Assembly: GCA_027704905.1 (NCBI GenBank)
Contig: JANIIK010000657.1
Span: forward strand, 1-64,000
Length of the DNA stretch: 64,000 nucleotides
Reading direction: 5' to 3'
From: Muraenolepis orangiensis
Taxonomy: Eukaryota > Chordata > Actinopteri > Gadiformes > Muraenolepididae
Every line of letters begins with the position of its first letter. The stretch's first letter is position 1. Below the pieces are notes generated by a model, which saw only the letters and a program-made list of their open reading frames with translations, was not told where the DNA came from and did not search any database. Below, piece by piece: positions 46,024-55,757 of the stretch. A program made the position numbers and the translations under genes.

Positions 46024-46038
46024 CCTGGGCCCATAACC
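46024..46038 (-). other. Copia primer binding site, initiator tRNA-Met anticodon-arm type
   Basis: The + strand CTGGGCCCATAACC abuts the right LTR. This is the anticodon-arm sequence of vertebrate initiator tRNA-Met, not its 3' end, implying priming by a cleaved tRNA half as known for Drosophila copia. Confidence 0.75.
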
Positions 46039-46312
46039 TGTTAGGCGGAGTGCGTTGCGGTGGAGATTTAATAGAACTTAGTAGTAGCTTTCTTTAACCT
46101 TCACTAGGCATATTTATTTATGTCGTGGTAGGAGAGATGCGGTTGTGCTGCCGCTCTGTATTCGATCCATACAACACCAGACCGGATAAGGTAGAGGCCA
46201 CATGTAGCGCGAGGTGCAATCAGTGACGTCACGTCCTGGAAGCACTGCAGACAACATTGCCCTCTACAGGACACAATGAGCAAGGGCGCACATAATGGTA
46301 CAACATTTAACA
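46039..46312 (-). repeat. 5' LTR of the copia element
   Basis: 274 bp reading identical to the left LTR, followed by target duplication GGTAC. Confidence 0.95.
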
Positions 46313-46536
46313 GGTACCAGATTTCTATCAGAGTGTCGTCAATGACAAACGAGGGGGGAGAATAGCACGCACAAAACAATGATTTATATTTGCTATATTA
46401 ACGTTATTGTGCATTTTAAACACAAACATACTTAAAATGAGTAATTATTATTCATTTTAAACATGTTTAGTTTATTTTTCCTCTCTCAACCAGGCCCCTG
46501 CGCCCCTATGGACGAGCCGCAACTGCTTGTGGGTTC

Positions 46537-46965
46537 GAACTGTCAAAACGAAACTAGTCTACGACGCGTCGTTCATAAATGTACAATCTATTATCGATCA
46601 ACTACAACCCAATGTCTACTTTAGTTAACTTGAAATCGTAGCTATTATATGCACACGGACGCGCACGCACACGCACGCACGCACACGAACACACACACAC
46701 AGTAGCACTCGCACACGCACACACACACAGTAGCACACACACGCACACACAGTAGCACACACACACACACACAGTAGCACACACACACTCACACTCGCGC
46801 GCACACAGTAGCAAACCGTCTCAAATGACAGCACACGTGACTTCCTATAAACTGGGGGCAGTTCATGGTGTGAACCACACGGATCGCTGTTTTACTGATT
46901 AGCACCTGGCCGTCGAGCTGCTGTTCAACACGACACGTTCTTCTTGTAAAGTGCATCTATCTGTC
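46537..46965. repeat. MHC class I intron 1 / flank-derived duplicate fragment
   Basis: GTGGGTTCGAACTGTCAAAA and CTAGTCTACGACGCGTC match intron 1 of the MHC pseudogene at 53047-53090. AATGTCTACTTTAGTT and GAAATCGTAGCTATTATATG match 63571-63610. GATTAGCACCTGGCCGTCGA matches 50861-50879. It contains no exon sequence. Confidence 0.8.
46650..46815. repeat. (CA)n / CGCACA repeat with AGTAGCA interruptions
   Basis: CA-rich sequence with CG steps, punctuated every 20-30 bp by ACAGTAGCAC. Cys/Val frames on the - strand are artefacts. Confidence 0.9.
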
Positions 46966-47039
46966 TTTCTATGGAGCAACATTACACTGTGACAAAAAAC
47001 ATCCATCACAGCAATGGGATGGAAAGTGGAGTTCTGTGT

Positions 47040-47210
47040 AGTAACATTGAGAGCTGAATATCTATATCTATAAATAAATATATGTATATAATATATATCT
47101 ATAAATAAATATATATCTCTATCTCTATATATATATGTGTGTGTGTATGTGTGTGTGTGTGTATATATAATATATAGATATATATATACACACACACACT
47201 GTACATACAT
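47040..47210. repeat. TA/TG simple-sequence tract
   Basis: Alternating ATATATCTATA runs and (GT)n precede the 3' end of the R2/NeSL-type LINE. Confidence 0.85.
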
Positions 47211-47214
47211 CTAC

Positions 47215-49670
47215 TGATGCCTAGTCTGGACACATCTTCAGTGATGTTCCTGGAATCATAGGACATTTTGGGTCTCACAACATCATACGCCCTCCTCCAG
47301 GTGACCCAGCTGGGGCTGATCAGACCCCAGCTTGTGTCCAGATGGCTAGCTAGCTACCATGACTCCAAGGCTCCCCTCTTTGAGCCACAGCCATCTTGAG
47401 GCCCTCTCTGCCGCATCGGTGGTACTGCGGATGGCTCTCCTCTTTCTCACTCCCTCGATGCCTAAACTGCTGAAGGCTCTGACCAAGGAACGGGCTGCGA
47501 ATCCTCTGCATCCAACTTCCACCGGGAAACACCTTGCTCTCCAACCAGCCTGCTGACAGTCGCTGACCAGTCCTGCGTACTTGGAGAGCTTCCTTTCAAA
47601 GGCTTCTTCCAAGCGATCTTCCCACGGGACTGTCAGCTCCAGCAGCACAGCTTGCTTGGTGGACTCAGACACAAGAACAATGTCTGGTCGCAGGGTGGTG
47701 ACTGCAATATGGCTGGGGAACTTCAGCTGATGTTCAAGGTCCACAAATAACTGCCAGTCTCTTGCAGACGTCAGGATGCCTGCAGATGTTTTTCTGGCAG
47801 AAGTAGGCTTGTCCCCAGCTCTGACAAAGGCGATGGTGTCCTTGGAGTGTCGGAACTGCTTTGACCACGCCAGTCCTGCGCTGATGGCTTCAGCAATGGT
47901 CTTCAGGACTTGGTCATGCCTCCACCTGTACCGTCCATCTCCAAGTGCCTTTGTACAGCAACTGAGGATGTGTTCCATGGGCATGCTGGTGTCTCTGCTA
48001 TGCCCCATGTGTGCAGATTTGACGGGCTTGGAAGCACATCATACACTGCCTGGATTAGGAATTTGATGCGGTGAGGCTCGGCTTTCCAAAGCTCAGCCCA
48101 GGTCACTTTCCTCTCAACCGCATTCTCCCATCTCGTCCAAGCTCCCTGTTGCTTCATTCCCACTGCCTTGCAGGTTCTTGTCTCCTCCACTGCTGCTCTC
48201 ACCTCCTCCTGAACAAGACGGCGCCCTTCCTTCCCCCTGGTGTTCATTTGGGGAGTTGGAAAGGATCCTAGCCCAGCTCGACCTTGTGTGACCACTCCCA
48301 CCAGGCTCTTGTGACGCAGCCTTGCCTCTGCCTCTTGAACTGCTTCCTCTGCCCTCCATTTCCTGCCAGTCCTCACTTGGATCCCTGCTTTAGCCACCTT
48401 CGGATCACTTGAGTCCCTGTATTGAACCACTTCTCTGGCTCTAGTTACCTTGAATTCCTCCAAGGATTTGAACGGCAGTTGCAGCTTGTTGGTGTTCCCG
48501 TAGAGTGCAATGCTGCTCAGGCTCCTTGGTAACCCAAGCCATCTCCGGAGGTGGTTGCTGACCCTCCTCTCTAGGGTCTCAACTGTTGAGATAGGGACCG
48601 CATAGACAAGGAGGGGCCACAGAATCCTGGGAAGAATGCCATGTTGGTAGACCCAGGCTTTAAACTTCCCAGGTAGGCCTGACTTGTCCACGGATTTCAG
48701 CCAGCCATCCAACTCAGTGCAGGTCGACTGAATAGATGTCTCTCAGAGAGCAGTCAAAAACTTTTCCTAAGCTCTTGACTGGCTTCTCTGAGATAGATGG
48801 GATGGCTGTGTCTGCGACGTAAAATCGGAACTTGTCCACCACCTTCCCTTTCCTCAGCACCATTGATCTGGATTTGGCGGGTTTGAAACGCGTCCGGGCC
48901 CACTCCACCAGCTCTTCAAGCCCCTTCAGAATCCACCGGCAGCCTGGGACTGATTCTGTCATGACTGTGAGGTCATCCATGAATGCCCTGATGGGTGGTT
49001 GCCGTTGTCCGGAATTCATGCGGGGCCCTCTACACTCTGGCTCAGCAGACTTAGTGAGCATGTTCATGGCTAGGGAGAACAATGTCACAGAGATAGTACA
49101 CCCTGTGATGATACCGATCTCCACCTTGTGCCAACTGGATGTTATTGCTCCTGAAGAGACCCTCATCCTGAAATTGCTGTAATAATCAGCGATGAGGTCT
49201 CTACACCTGCTTGGGACATGATGTTTTGTCAAAGTGAACTGAACCAGCTTGTGTGGAATGGAGCCGAATGCATTCTCCAGGTCAAGCCACAGCACTGACT
49301 GGTTGCCCTTGTTCTCTCTGGCCTCCCGAATAAGCTGTCACCACACCGGTATGCCCCAGACATCCTGGCATTCCTGAAATGCCACCTTTCTGGACAGATG
49401 TATCGATGTAGGTGTTCTCTGCCAGGTAGGTACACAGCCGTTTGGAAACAGCGCTGAAGAAAACCTTTGCCTCAACACACAGCAGGGAGATGATGCGGAA
49501 CTGGTCTAGCTGAGTGGAGTTTTCCTCCTTCGGGATCCATACCCCTTCAGCCACTCTCCATTGATCAGGGATCCTCCCCCTTCTCCAGAAGACTTGCAAG
49601 ATGTACCACAGACGCAGCAGGAGTTTGGCACAGTACTTATACACTTTGTATGACTTATATAGATATATAT
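47215..49670 (-). mobile_element. R2/NeSL-type LINE with restriction-like endonuclease, decayed
   Basis: On the - strand, RT pieces run from about 49660: RVAEGVWIPKEENS, WLDLENAFGSIPHKL, ITGCTISVTLF and the catalytic AFMDDLTVM. A thumb region follows: PVKSLGKVFDCSLRD and SGLPGKFKAWVYQHGILPRI, then LLVYAVPIST. The C-terminal endonuclease is RPDIVLV..LLELTVPWEDRL, the PD-(D/E)xK signature of site-specific early-branching LINEs rather than an apurinic endonuclease. Frame changes occur near 49300, 48713 and 48000. The cysteine motif before the endonuclease is damaged. It is 5'-truncated and lacks N-terminal zinc fingers. Which family (R2, NeSL, Hero) I cannot settle. Confidence 0.8.
47346..48008 (-). 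pseudogene. Restriction-like endonuclease domain of the R2/NeSL-type LINE
   Basis: An open frame of 220 codons. The core is RPDIVLVSESTKQAVLLELT followed by VPWEDRLEEAFERK, then YAGLVSDCQQAGWRARCFPV and a C-terminus rich in Arg. The catalytic Asp of RPD and Glu of LLELT are present. It is separated from the RT-thumb frame by a frameshift near 48000. Confidence 0.78.
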
Positions 49671-49689
49671 AGATATAGATATGTATGTA

Positions 49690-50545
49690 TCTAGCTAGGG
49701 CCTGATCGACGACGAGACAGCCTACAGGGAGGAGGTCGGATCGCTGGAGCAGTGGTGCCAGGAGAACAGCCTCGCCCTCAACGTTAAGAAGACCAAGGAG
49801 CTGATCGTGGACTTCAGGAAGCAGAGAGGAGAGCACGGCCCTATCTCCATCGACGGTGTTGCAGTAGAGTGGGTCAGCGGCTTCAAGTTCCTCGGCGTGC
49901 ACATCTCCGAGGACCTCACATGGTCCACGCACACCACACACGTGGTGAAAAGGGCCCAACAACGCCTGTATTTCCTCAGGCGTCTGAGGAAATTCAGCAT
50001 GGGCCCCCGCATCCTGAGAACATTCTATACCGGCACCATGGAGAGTGTTCTTACAGGGTGGATCACCGCCTGGTCCGGGAACTGCACCGCACTGGAGCGC
50101 AGAGCGCTTCAAAGGGTGGTGCGGACGGCCCAGTATATGGTTGGAGGTGAGCTCCCCTCCCTCCTGGATATATACAACCAGCGGTGTGTGGCCAAGGCCA
50201 AACGCATCATAAAGACATTGCCCACCCCAGACACGAACTGTACTCACTGTTACCGTCAGGCAGGCGATACCGCAGTATCAAGTGCCGTACAAATAGACTC
50301 AGATAGCTTCCACAGTCAGGCCATCAGGCTGCTGAACAAGGGCGTATAGTATATAACAATGTATATTTTATTACATTGATTTATATATACATATTGCTCT
50401 TTTCTGTGCCGATATATTGCATTTTATAAATTGCATTTTTATTTTTATCTTTTTACAACTGCTGTCTGTCGTCCGGTATTGCACATACGATTTTCACACC
50501 ACTGCTTTATACTGTGAAGTGACAATAAACTTGACTTGATGGTGC
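49690..50545 (+). mobile_element. Rex1/Babar LINE 3' fragment
   Basis: An open frame to a stop at 50347-50349 encodes the RT thumb and C-terminus: WCQENSLALNVKKTKELIVD, KFLGVHISEDLTW, AQQRLYFLRRLRKFSMGPRI, TAWSGNCTALERRALQRVVR and HSQAIRLLNKGV. The 3' UTR ends near GTGACAATAAACTTGACTTG. It is 5'-truncated just after the RT active site, with no internal stop in what remains. Confidence 0.88.
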
Positions 50546-50876
50546 TCTAACACACTCTGTCGCCCCCTATTGGTTTAGAATGTATTTTCCAATGTGTGTG
50601 TAGATGATGAGTAGATGACGCATGACTGTGACTTTGTGTTTATTAAAAAAAGAATTTTATTTGAAGTGACACTAAAACATGGTTTGACTTTCAAGAACAG
50701 CTCTCTGTTGGTCACGGATAAAAAACACAATCAAATACCTTCCATTTGTAAGTGTTGAGTATTATTTATGATGTGGCTGTGTTTGTTTTTATTGTGCTGC
50801 TTGATATTGTCCTGAGTCACCATGTTGCGGTGTGACCAGACGGGGGCGCTATTGTTCTGATTAGCACCTGGCCGTC

Positions 50877-51155
50877 GATTACATTACAGTCATTTACCAG
50901 ACGCTTTTGTCCAAAGCGACTTACAATAGAGCGTTCAACAAAGGTAGGTTAAAGAAGAACTCGTCACCAGAAGTCAAAAGTGCATTCATTCCTAACAAGT
51001 CTCCAAGAACTCAGCCAGCCTATCTAACAATCTACTTAGAAAGACGCTAGTAAAAAGTGATTAGAGGGTGCGAGGTGTACACTATAACACTGTCTATTGT
51101 AAGTCGCTTTGGATAAAAGCGTCTGCTAAACAGACTGTAGTGTAATGTAATGTCT
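50877..51155. repeat. Palindromic element made of two inverted L2-type tails
   Basis: The left end (CATTTACCAGACGCTTTTGT, AAAGCGACTTACAATAG) and the right end (CTATTGTAAGTCGCTTTGG, AAAAGCGTCTGCTAAACAG) are inverted copies of the same L2-type tail, joined by about 170 bp. The left flank GATTAGCACCTGGCCGTCGA and right flank CTTGTAAAGTGCA also occur close together at 46897-46965 without the element. Confidence 0.75.
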
Positions 51156-51170
51156 ACTTGTAAAGTGCAG

Positions 51171-51262
51171 CACACTTATACTGTAACATTTACTGCGAAA
51201 CCTTTTGGACCTCATAGAATGATTGGATATGATAGGATGTGTATCTCTCTCTCTCTCTGAAT
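51171..51262. repeat. MHC upstream flank, counterpart of the array host segment
   Basis: CACTTATACTGTAACATTTA, then CCTTTTGGACCTCATAGAAT and GATTGGATATGATAGGATGT followed by (CT)n match the short host piece in each L2 array unit (for example 8289-8400). It marks the pre-insertion state of that site. Confidence 0.88.
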
Positions 51263-51619
51263 TAGATGTGTCTGTGTCGGGGCGGCCCCCTTTCCCCCTG
51301 TCTCTCTTCTCTCTCTCTCCTCCCCAGGTGGAATCAGGAGAACCCACCTGAGCAGGCCTGATATGAGGAGAGTCTGCTTCCCCCATGGCTGCTCCACCTG
51401 CTGTTCACTCTTTGTTTCTGGTCTTCAGTCTTGCTCAATCCACCATGGTTTCTGACCGTGTGCTTGACCGCTTCATTGGCCTTGTCCCAGTTCCTCATCC
51501 ATTCACTGTGACACCTACACGCCCGCTCTCACATACACACCACACACACACACTACCTCAATACATTGAAGTTATATATTTATATATTTATATTTATATT
51601 TTGTATATTTTTATATTTT
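51263..51619. other. Unassigned sequence upstream of the second MHC copy
   Basis: No gene recognised. The + strand frame at 51385-51705 is not supported by any domain. (CA)n and TTATAT runs occur at its right side. Confidence 0.35.
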
Positions 51620-51957
51620 TAAGATTCAAAATTCAAATGTTTTTTTATTGCCATTTGCAACAAGTACAATGGAATGCTTTCTCCCCATTACACCCAGTAG
51701 TATGAATTCACAATAATACTATATTCAACTATACAACACTAGGCTAAACTATACTATAATTAACAATAATAAAAGTACAGTACAGAGAAAGGAATTCCTC
51801 TGCATTGAACCCATCCTAGTATTAGGAGCAGCGGTCAGCTGTTTATACAGAGGGGAGCAGTTAGGGTTTGGGTGTCTTGCTCAAGGGCACCTCCACAGGT
51901 TTTTTGCTAGGAGCCGGGGTTCGAACCGCTGTACCTCCTGAGCTCTACTGCCGCCAA
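51620..51957 (-). mobile_element. tRNA-derived SINE
   Basis: On the - strand a pol III A box (TAGAGCTCAGGAGG) and B box (GGTTCGAACCCC) sit near 51945 and 51920, followed by a body and a tail with TTTGAATTTTGAATC. The tRNA-like head shows a SINE, not a functional tRNA, because the acceptor stem is not formed. Confidence 0.75.
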
Positions 51958-52600
51958 TACTAAACAATACTAAAGTTATATACTAAAGTTACTAGTGCCT
52001 CCTGCTTTGTTGTCTTTCTCGTCTGTTATGGCCTGACTGAGGGGAATCCAGCGCTCTGTCTGACTGTCTGTCTGTCTGTCTGACTCATGTTCTTGGCCTA
52101 CTTGCTCAGTTGTAAATCAGTGTTTTATTGGTTTTGTTCAATATAATAATTTAATAATTAATTATTAATAATAATAATAATAATAATTTAATAATTTAAT
52201 TCATCGATCAATACATTTAGATTTCATTTAGAGTTCATTTAGTTATATTTTGTTTATACTAGTTTTGTTTAGTTAGTTGTTATTTCGTTTTTAGTTTTTA
52301 GTTTTTAGGTATTAGTATATTTTGTGTGCATTTATTCCCCCTGTTTCAACTGTTGCACCTTAATTTCCCCTTGGGATAAATAAAGTCTCTTGAATCTTGA
52401 ATCTTGAATCTTATAAAACTGAACATTATATATAACTGAATGTTATTTAAAATATAGCTGCACGTTATTTATTACTGAACATTAGATCAAGCTCAACATT
52501 ATACATAACTCAACATTTTAAATTAACATTTTACATGACTGAAAATAAACATTATGTTAAGAACAATGAGTGAAGAGTAACATGAAACTTGTGCGCGCTG
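51958..52600. other. AT-rich sequence with a LINE 3' tail
   Basis: 52325-52413 carries TGTTGCACCTTAATTTCCCC and a run of CTTGAAT repeats, the same type of 3' tail as the Rex1 element at 23.0 kb. The rest is AT-rich without recognisable genes. Confidence 0.65.
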
Positions 52601-52605
52601 GAGTG

Positions 52606-52655
52606 GGAAGTTGGACTAATGACGTCAGAGCCTTCTTGGATTCCTATTGGTCCTT
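52606..52655 (+). promoter_or_regulatory. SXY-like module upstream of the MHC class I pseudogene
   Basis: A perfect TGACGTCA (52620-52627) and ATTGG (52646-52650) are separated by 18 bp, colinear with 11518-11548. The X2 site is intact here although the gene body is broken. Confidence 0.55.
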
Positions 52656-52765
52656 GTCCTTCCTGAGCGTCTTGTCGTCAGGTTTCCTGGTCGTCAGATA
52701 CCGGAGTGTGAGTCTCGTCTCTGTTGGTTCTCTCATGAATGTTCTTCAAGAGTTCTTCTAGATCC

Positions 52766-53447
52766 ATGGATATGACGGCGCTAAGAGGGATGCTGCTGTT
52801 GCTTTGTTGTCCCGGAGTGTCCTCAGGTAACACCGCTTACCTCTCACTTTGGATTGATTTAAAACACACTTCAACCAATGCTGGTTTCGTGTCCAAGAGA
52901 CGCTGTTTTAGTTACTTCATTAATCCATAACACCATTCATCGTTTACTTCCAATATTTAAACATATATCAGAATATTTATTAGTATATAATATATATATA
53001 TATAATATAATATATATATAGTATATAATATATATATATATATAATATGTGGGTTCGTACTGTCAAAACGAAACTAGTCTACGACGCGTCTGATGGCACG
53101 CGCACGCGCACGCGCAAGCGCAAGCGCACGCGCAAGCGCAAGCGCACGCGACTGTTTGTCTGTCTGTCTACACTGATGTACAGTATTAACCTGTCTGTCT
53201 GTCTGTCTGTCTGTCTACAGAGTTCCACTCTCTGAAGTATTTCTACACGGCGTCGTCGTGGATGAAGTTCAGATGTTTCACTATGACAGCAACAGCCAGA
53301 GAGCAGAACCCAGTCAGGTGTGGATGGAGCAGATCACCAGAGACGACCCGGACTACTGGGAGAGGAACACTGGAATGGGTTTTAGTCACCAGCGTACCTT
53401 CAAAGTCAGCATTGAGAACATTAAGAAGCGCTTTAACCAGACAGGAG
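52766..53447 (+). pseudogene. MHC class I pseudogene, exons 1-2 only
   Basis: Exon 1 (52766-52826) encodes MDMTALRGMLLLLCCPGVSS with a good donor. Exon 2 (53221-53447) starts EFHSLKYFYTASS. It then lacks 40 bp relative to the intact gene, which removes the SNFPEFVSVGLV region and shifts the frame. Downstream alpha-1 coding is preserved only out of frame, up to the GTACGT donor. Intron 2 continues with colinear sequence to 55757, where an LTR element begins. No alpha-2, alpha-3 or membrane exons follow. Confidence 0.9.
53092..53151. repeat. CGCACG / CGCAAG repeat with Z-DNA potential
   Basis: A (GCGCAC/GCGCAA)n run sits in intron 1 of the pseudogene. Alternating purine-pyrimidine GC-rich sequence favours left-handed DNA. 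Confidence 0.85.
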
Positions 53448-53504
53448 GTACGTTTATATCTAATGTCTTAACTCTCAACATGAAGATATCATTCTAATGT
53501 TAGA

Positions 53505-54030
53505 ATAAATAAATACACACATATACACATATTATAATAGAATAAGTACATGTACACAAACACGTATACAAATACACATATTATAATAGAATAAGTACAT
53601 GTACACAAACACCTATACAAATACACATATTATAATAAAATAAGTACATGTACACAAACACCTATACAAATACACATATTATAATAGAATAAGTACATGT
53701 ACACAAACACCTATACAAATACACATATTATAATAGAATAAGTACATGTACACAAACACCTATACAAATACACATATTATAATAGAATAAGTACATGTAC
53801 ACAAACACGTATACAAATACACATATTATAATAGAATAAGTACATGTACACAAACACCTATACAAATACACATATTATAATAGAATAAGTACATGTACAC
53901 AAACACGTATACAAATACACATATTATAATAGAATAAGTACATGTACACAAACACCTATACAAATACACATATTATAATAGAATAAGTACATGTACACAA
54001 ACACCTATACAAATACACATATTATTCTAA
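53505..54030. repeat. 49-bp minisatellite in pseudogene intron 2
   Basis: About ten nearly identical units containing CACATATTATAATAGAATAA and GTACATGTACACAAACACC. The intact gene has a single degenerate unit at 12310-12360, so the array expanded after duplication. Confidence 0.93.
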
Positions 54031-54061
54031 GTATTGGTGTATAATAAAAATGACAAAACCT

Positions 54062-54290
54062 AGGCGACAGTATAGCTCAGGAGGCAGATCAGTCGCCTCA
54101 CAACCGAAAGGTCGCTGGTTCGATCCCCCGGCTCCTCCTTGAGCAAGACCCCCTAACCCTAACTGCTCCTGACCTGCTGGCCGTCTCCTTGATGGCTGAC
54201 TCCTCCCTCGGTGGATGAGTGGCTGATGTGAGGCTTGTAAAGCGCTTTGGATAAAAGCGCTATAGAAAAGCTGGCATTATTATTAAAACA
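54062..54290 (+). mobile_element. tRNA-derived SINE
   Basis: A box TATAGCTCAGGAGG and B box GGTTCGATCCC are 35-40 bp apart. The tail contains GTAAAGCGCTTTGGATAAAA and ends in ATTATTATT. It interrupts pseudogene intron 2; the intact gene lacks it. Confidence 0.85.
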
Positions 54291-54423
54291 AATACAATTG
54301 ACTTCACAGATAAAGTAACCAGTGGCGTTTTCTCCCGGAGGCCAAGGGAAGCCAGGCTTCCCCTGTTTTTTCGGATTGTAGTTATAATTTTAATACATTT
54401 TTTTAATAAAAAAAAAAAAAAGG

Positions 54424-54554
54424 GAATTCTCCTTTGCTGTGTCACACAGCAAAGGAGAATTACCGAATTTTTTTATTTTAATTTAAAAAAATGTAGGAGA
54501 GACGGTCCGGCAGCAACACACAGCCTGTGTGTTGCTGCCGGACCGTCTCTCCCC
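54424..54554. repeat. Two adjacent perfect hairpins in the hAT element
   Basis: The first has arms ATTCTCCTTTGCTGTG and CACAGCAAAGGAGAAT. The second has 28-bp arms starting GGAGAGACGGTCCGGCAGCA with almost no loop (54495-54551). Confidence 0.9.
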
Positions 54555-54894
54555 CATTCTTATTGAGTATTTTACAAAGAGTGAAACAACAGAGCCCCCT
54601 AGATATTATGGTGAAATTGAGGAGGCCAGCCGAATGAGCTTCCCTTGGTGAAAAAAAAAAATGGAGGGATTGTCCCGGATTGACCAATCAGATGAGGCCC
54701 ACGTCATGTCCCCCTGCCAACCTGTGATTGGTCAGGGCCATGCCAAGGGAGGCCAGAGACGGCTGGCATCCCCCCTCAATGGAATGGGATCCCTTGATCC
54801 CATTGGATCGATTTGAAGGGAATCCCTTGACTCACAAATCCAATCAAATCACATCAACATCAGTACGTAGTACTGTAACTGTCATCCTCGCTGT

Positions 54895-55350
54895 TTGATA
54901 GTATTAAGCATTATGGAGGGTGGAGATTTGGCGTACTTAATACAAAACAACTTTACTAAACTTCCGCTACAGCAGCAACTACAAATTAAATCAGATGACA
55001 GGCCCATGCCCACACTCGAGCTGTGTGCACAGAGGAAAAAGGGAGCGAATCGGACGTTCAATGAGGACAATTATGTCCGCACGGAGTGGCTAACTGGAAG
55101 CGCTGAACTTCAGCGTCTATTTTGCTGGCCATGTCTTCTTTTTGACAAGGATTCGTGCTCCCTGAACAATCCTTGGGCAACTTCAGGATTCATCGACCTT
55201 GCCAACCTGTCACGGGCAATTGAGAGGCACGGTAAATCAAAAAATCACATAGATTGTGCTGTGAAATTGAAGCTTTTTTATTCATTACCGAATCTGCACT
55301 GCGCATTGAGCGGCTGGTTATGCATTTGGGGGGGGGGGGGGGATGCTTAA
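54895..55350 (+). pseudogene. hAT transposase N-terminal fragment
   Basis: In-frame Met at 54913 (MEGGDLAYLIQNN). The frame includes KKGANRTFNEDNYVRTEWLT, LQRLFCWPCLLFDKD, GFIDLANLSRAIERHGKSKN and H. The C-W-P-C...H spacing is a TTF-type zinc finger as found at the front of ZMYM1-like hAT transposases. The frame ends in a poly-G run, and the RNase H-like catalytic part is absent. Confidence 0.75.
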
Positions 55351-55597
55351 ATTAATAAGACGAGAGAGTTTTGGCTGGAGAGTGCGTGCGGACCTGTCGG
55401 TTAGATAACAGGCGTGTGCAAGTCCTGCATCTGTATGATACAACTGTGTAAAATGATACCGGGCGCTGTAATCACTCATCTGGTTACGTTATTGACCCAA
55501 AAAAACTGGCTTCCCCTAAAATTTTCCCCACGCCACGCTACTGAAAGTAACATGATAAATAGTAGATGAAGGACAAACCAAGTGATTTATTTTGGCC

Positions 55598-55757
55598 TCT
55601 CTCTCTCTCTCTCTTCCACGCTCTCTCTCTCTCTCTCTCTCTATTTTTTTCTCTCTCTCTCTCTCTTCCATGCTCTCTCCCTCTCTCTCTATTTTTTTCT
55701 CTCTCTCTCTCTTTCTCTCTCTTTCTCTTTCTCTCCTTCTCTTCCATGCTCTCTCTC
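55598..55757. repeat. (CT)n tract split by the Gmr1-like LTR
   Basis: CT runs with TTCCATGCT interruptions are colinear with the intron 2 microsatellite at 12.8 kb. The LTR element begins inside it. Confidence 0.85.

Larger units (their letters stand above)
41390..46317 (-). mobile_element. Complete Ty1/copia LTR retrotransposon, very young
   Basis: The 274-bp LTRs at 41395-41668 and 46039-46312 read as identical. The target duplication GGTAC is at 41390-41394 and 46313-46317. One open frame of 1339 codons is on the - strand. The primer site next to the 5' (right) LTR corresponds to the anticodon arm of initiator tRNA-Met. A purine tract GAGTGGGGG (gene strand) adjoins the left LTR. The uninterrupted hAT at 33.6 kb shows the empty site. 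Identity of LTRs and an unbroken frame indicate recent, possibly competent, insertion. Confidence 0.95.
41222..46535. mobile_element. Second hAT copy (right half), interrupted by copia
   Basis: 41222-41394 and 46313-46535 are colinear with 33475-33937. They share TTGTTCGGGCGCAA, ATCGTATTTAGGACCCTTGA, TGGAGGTAGGTACCAG and the end GACGAGCCGC-ACTG. The left half of the hAT is missing and replaced by a solo LTR. The copia element sits between the two parts with a 5-bp duplication. Confidence 0.88.
54312..55551 (+). mobile_element. Short hAT DNA transposon with 8-bp target duplication
   Basis: The element spans 54320-55543. It starts CAGTGGCGTTTTCTCCC and ends CCACGCCACGCTACTG. The duplication AAAGTAAC is at 54312-54319 and 55544-55551. 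The matching site in the intact MHC intron 2 (about 12722) is empty. It contains two perfect hairpins and an N-terminal transposase fragment, but no catalytic domain. Confidence 0.93.

Noticed and set aside
46602..46834. Cys/Val-rich peptides on the - strand
   Set aside because: Translation of CA/CGCA simple repeats with regular AGTAGCA interruptions.
51385..51705. 106-codon frame with a hydrophobic N-terminus
   Set aside because: No domain, no splice context, and its end runs into AT repeats and a SINE. I could not support it as a gene.
54062..54140. tRNA gene
   Set aside because: A and B boxes are present but the cloverleaf stems do not form and a SINE body and tail follow. The same applies to 51900-51957.
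54895..55350. Host ZMYM-type zinc finger gene
   Set aside because: It lies inside a hAT element with clear target duplications and lacks the rest of the protein.
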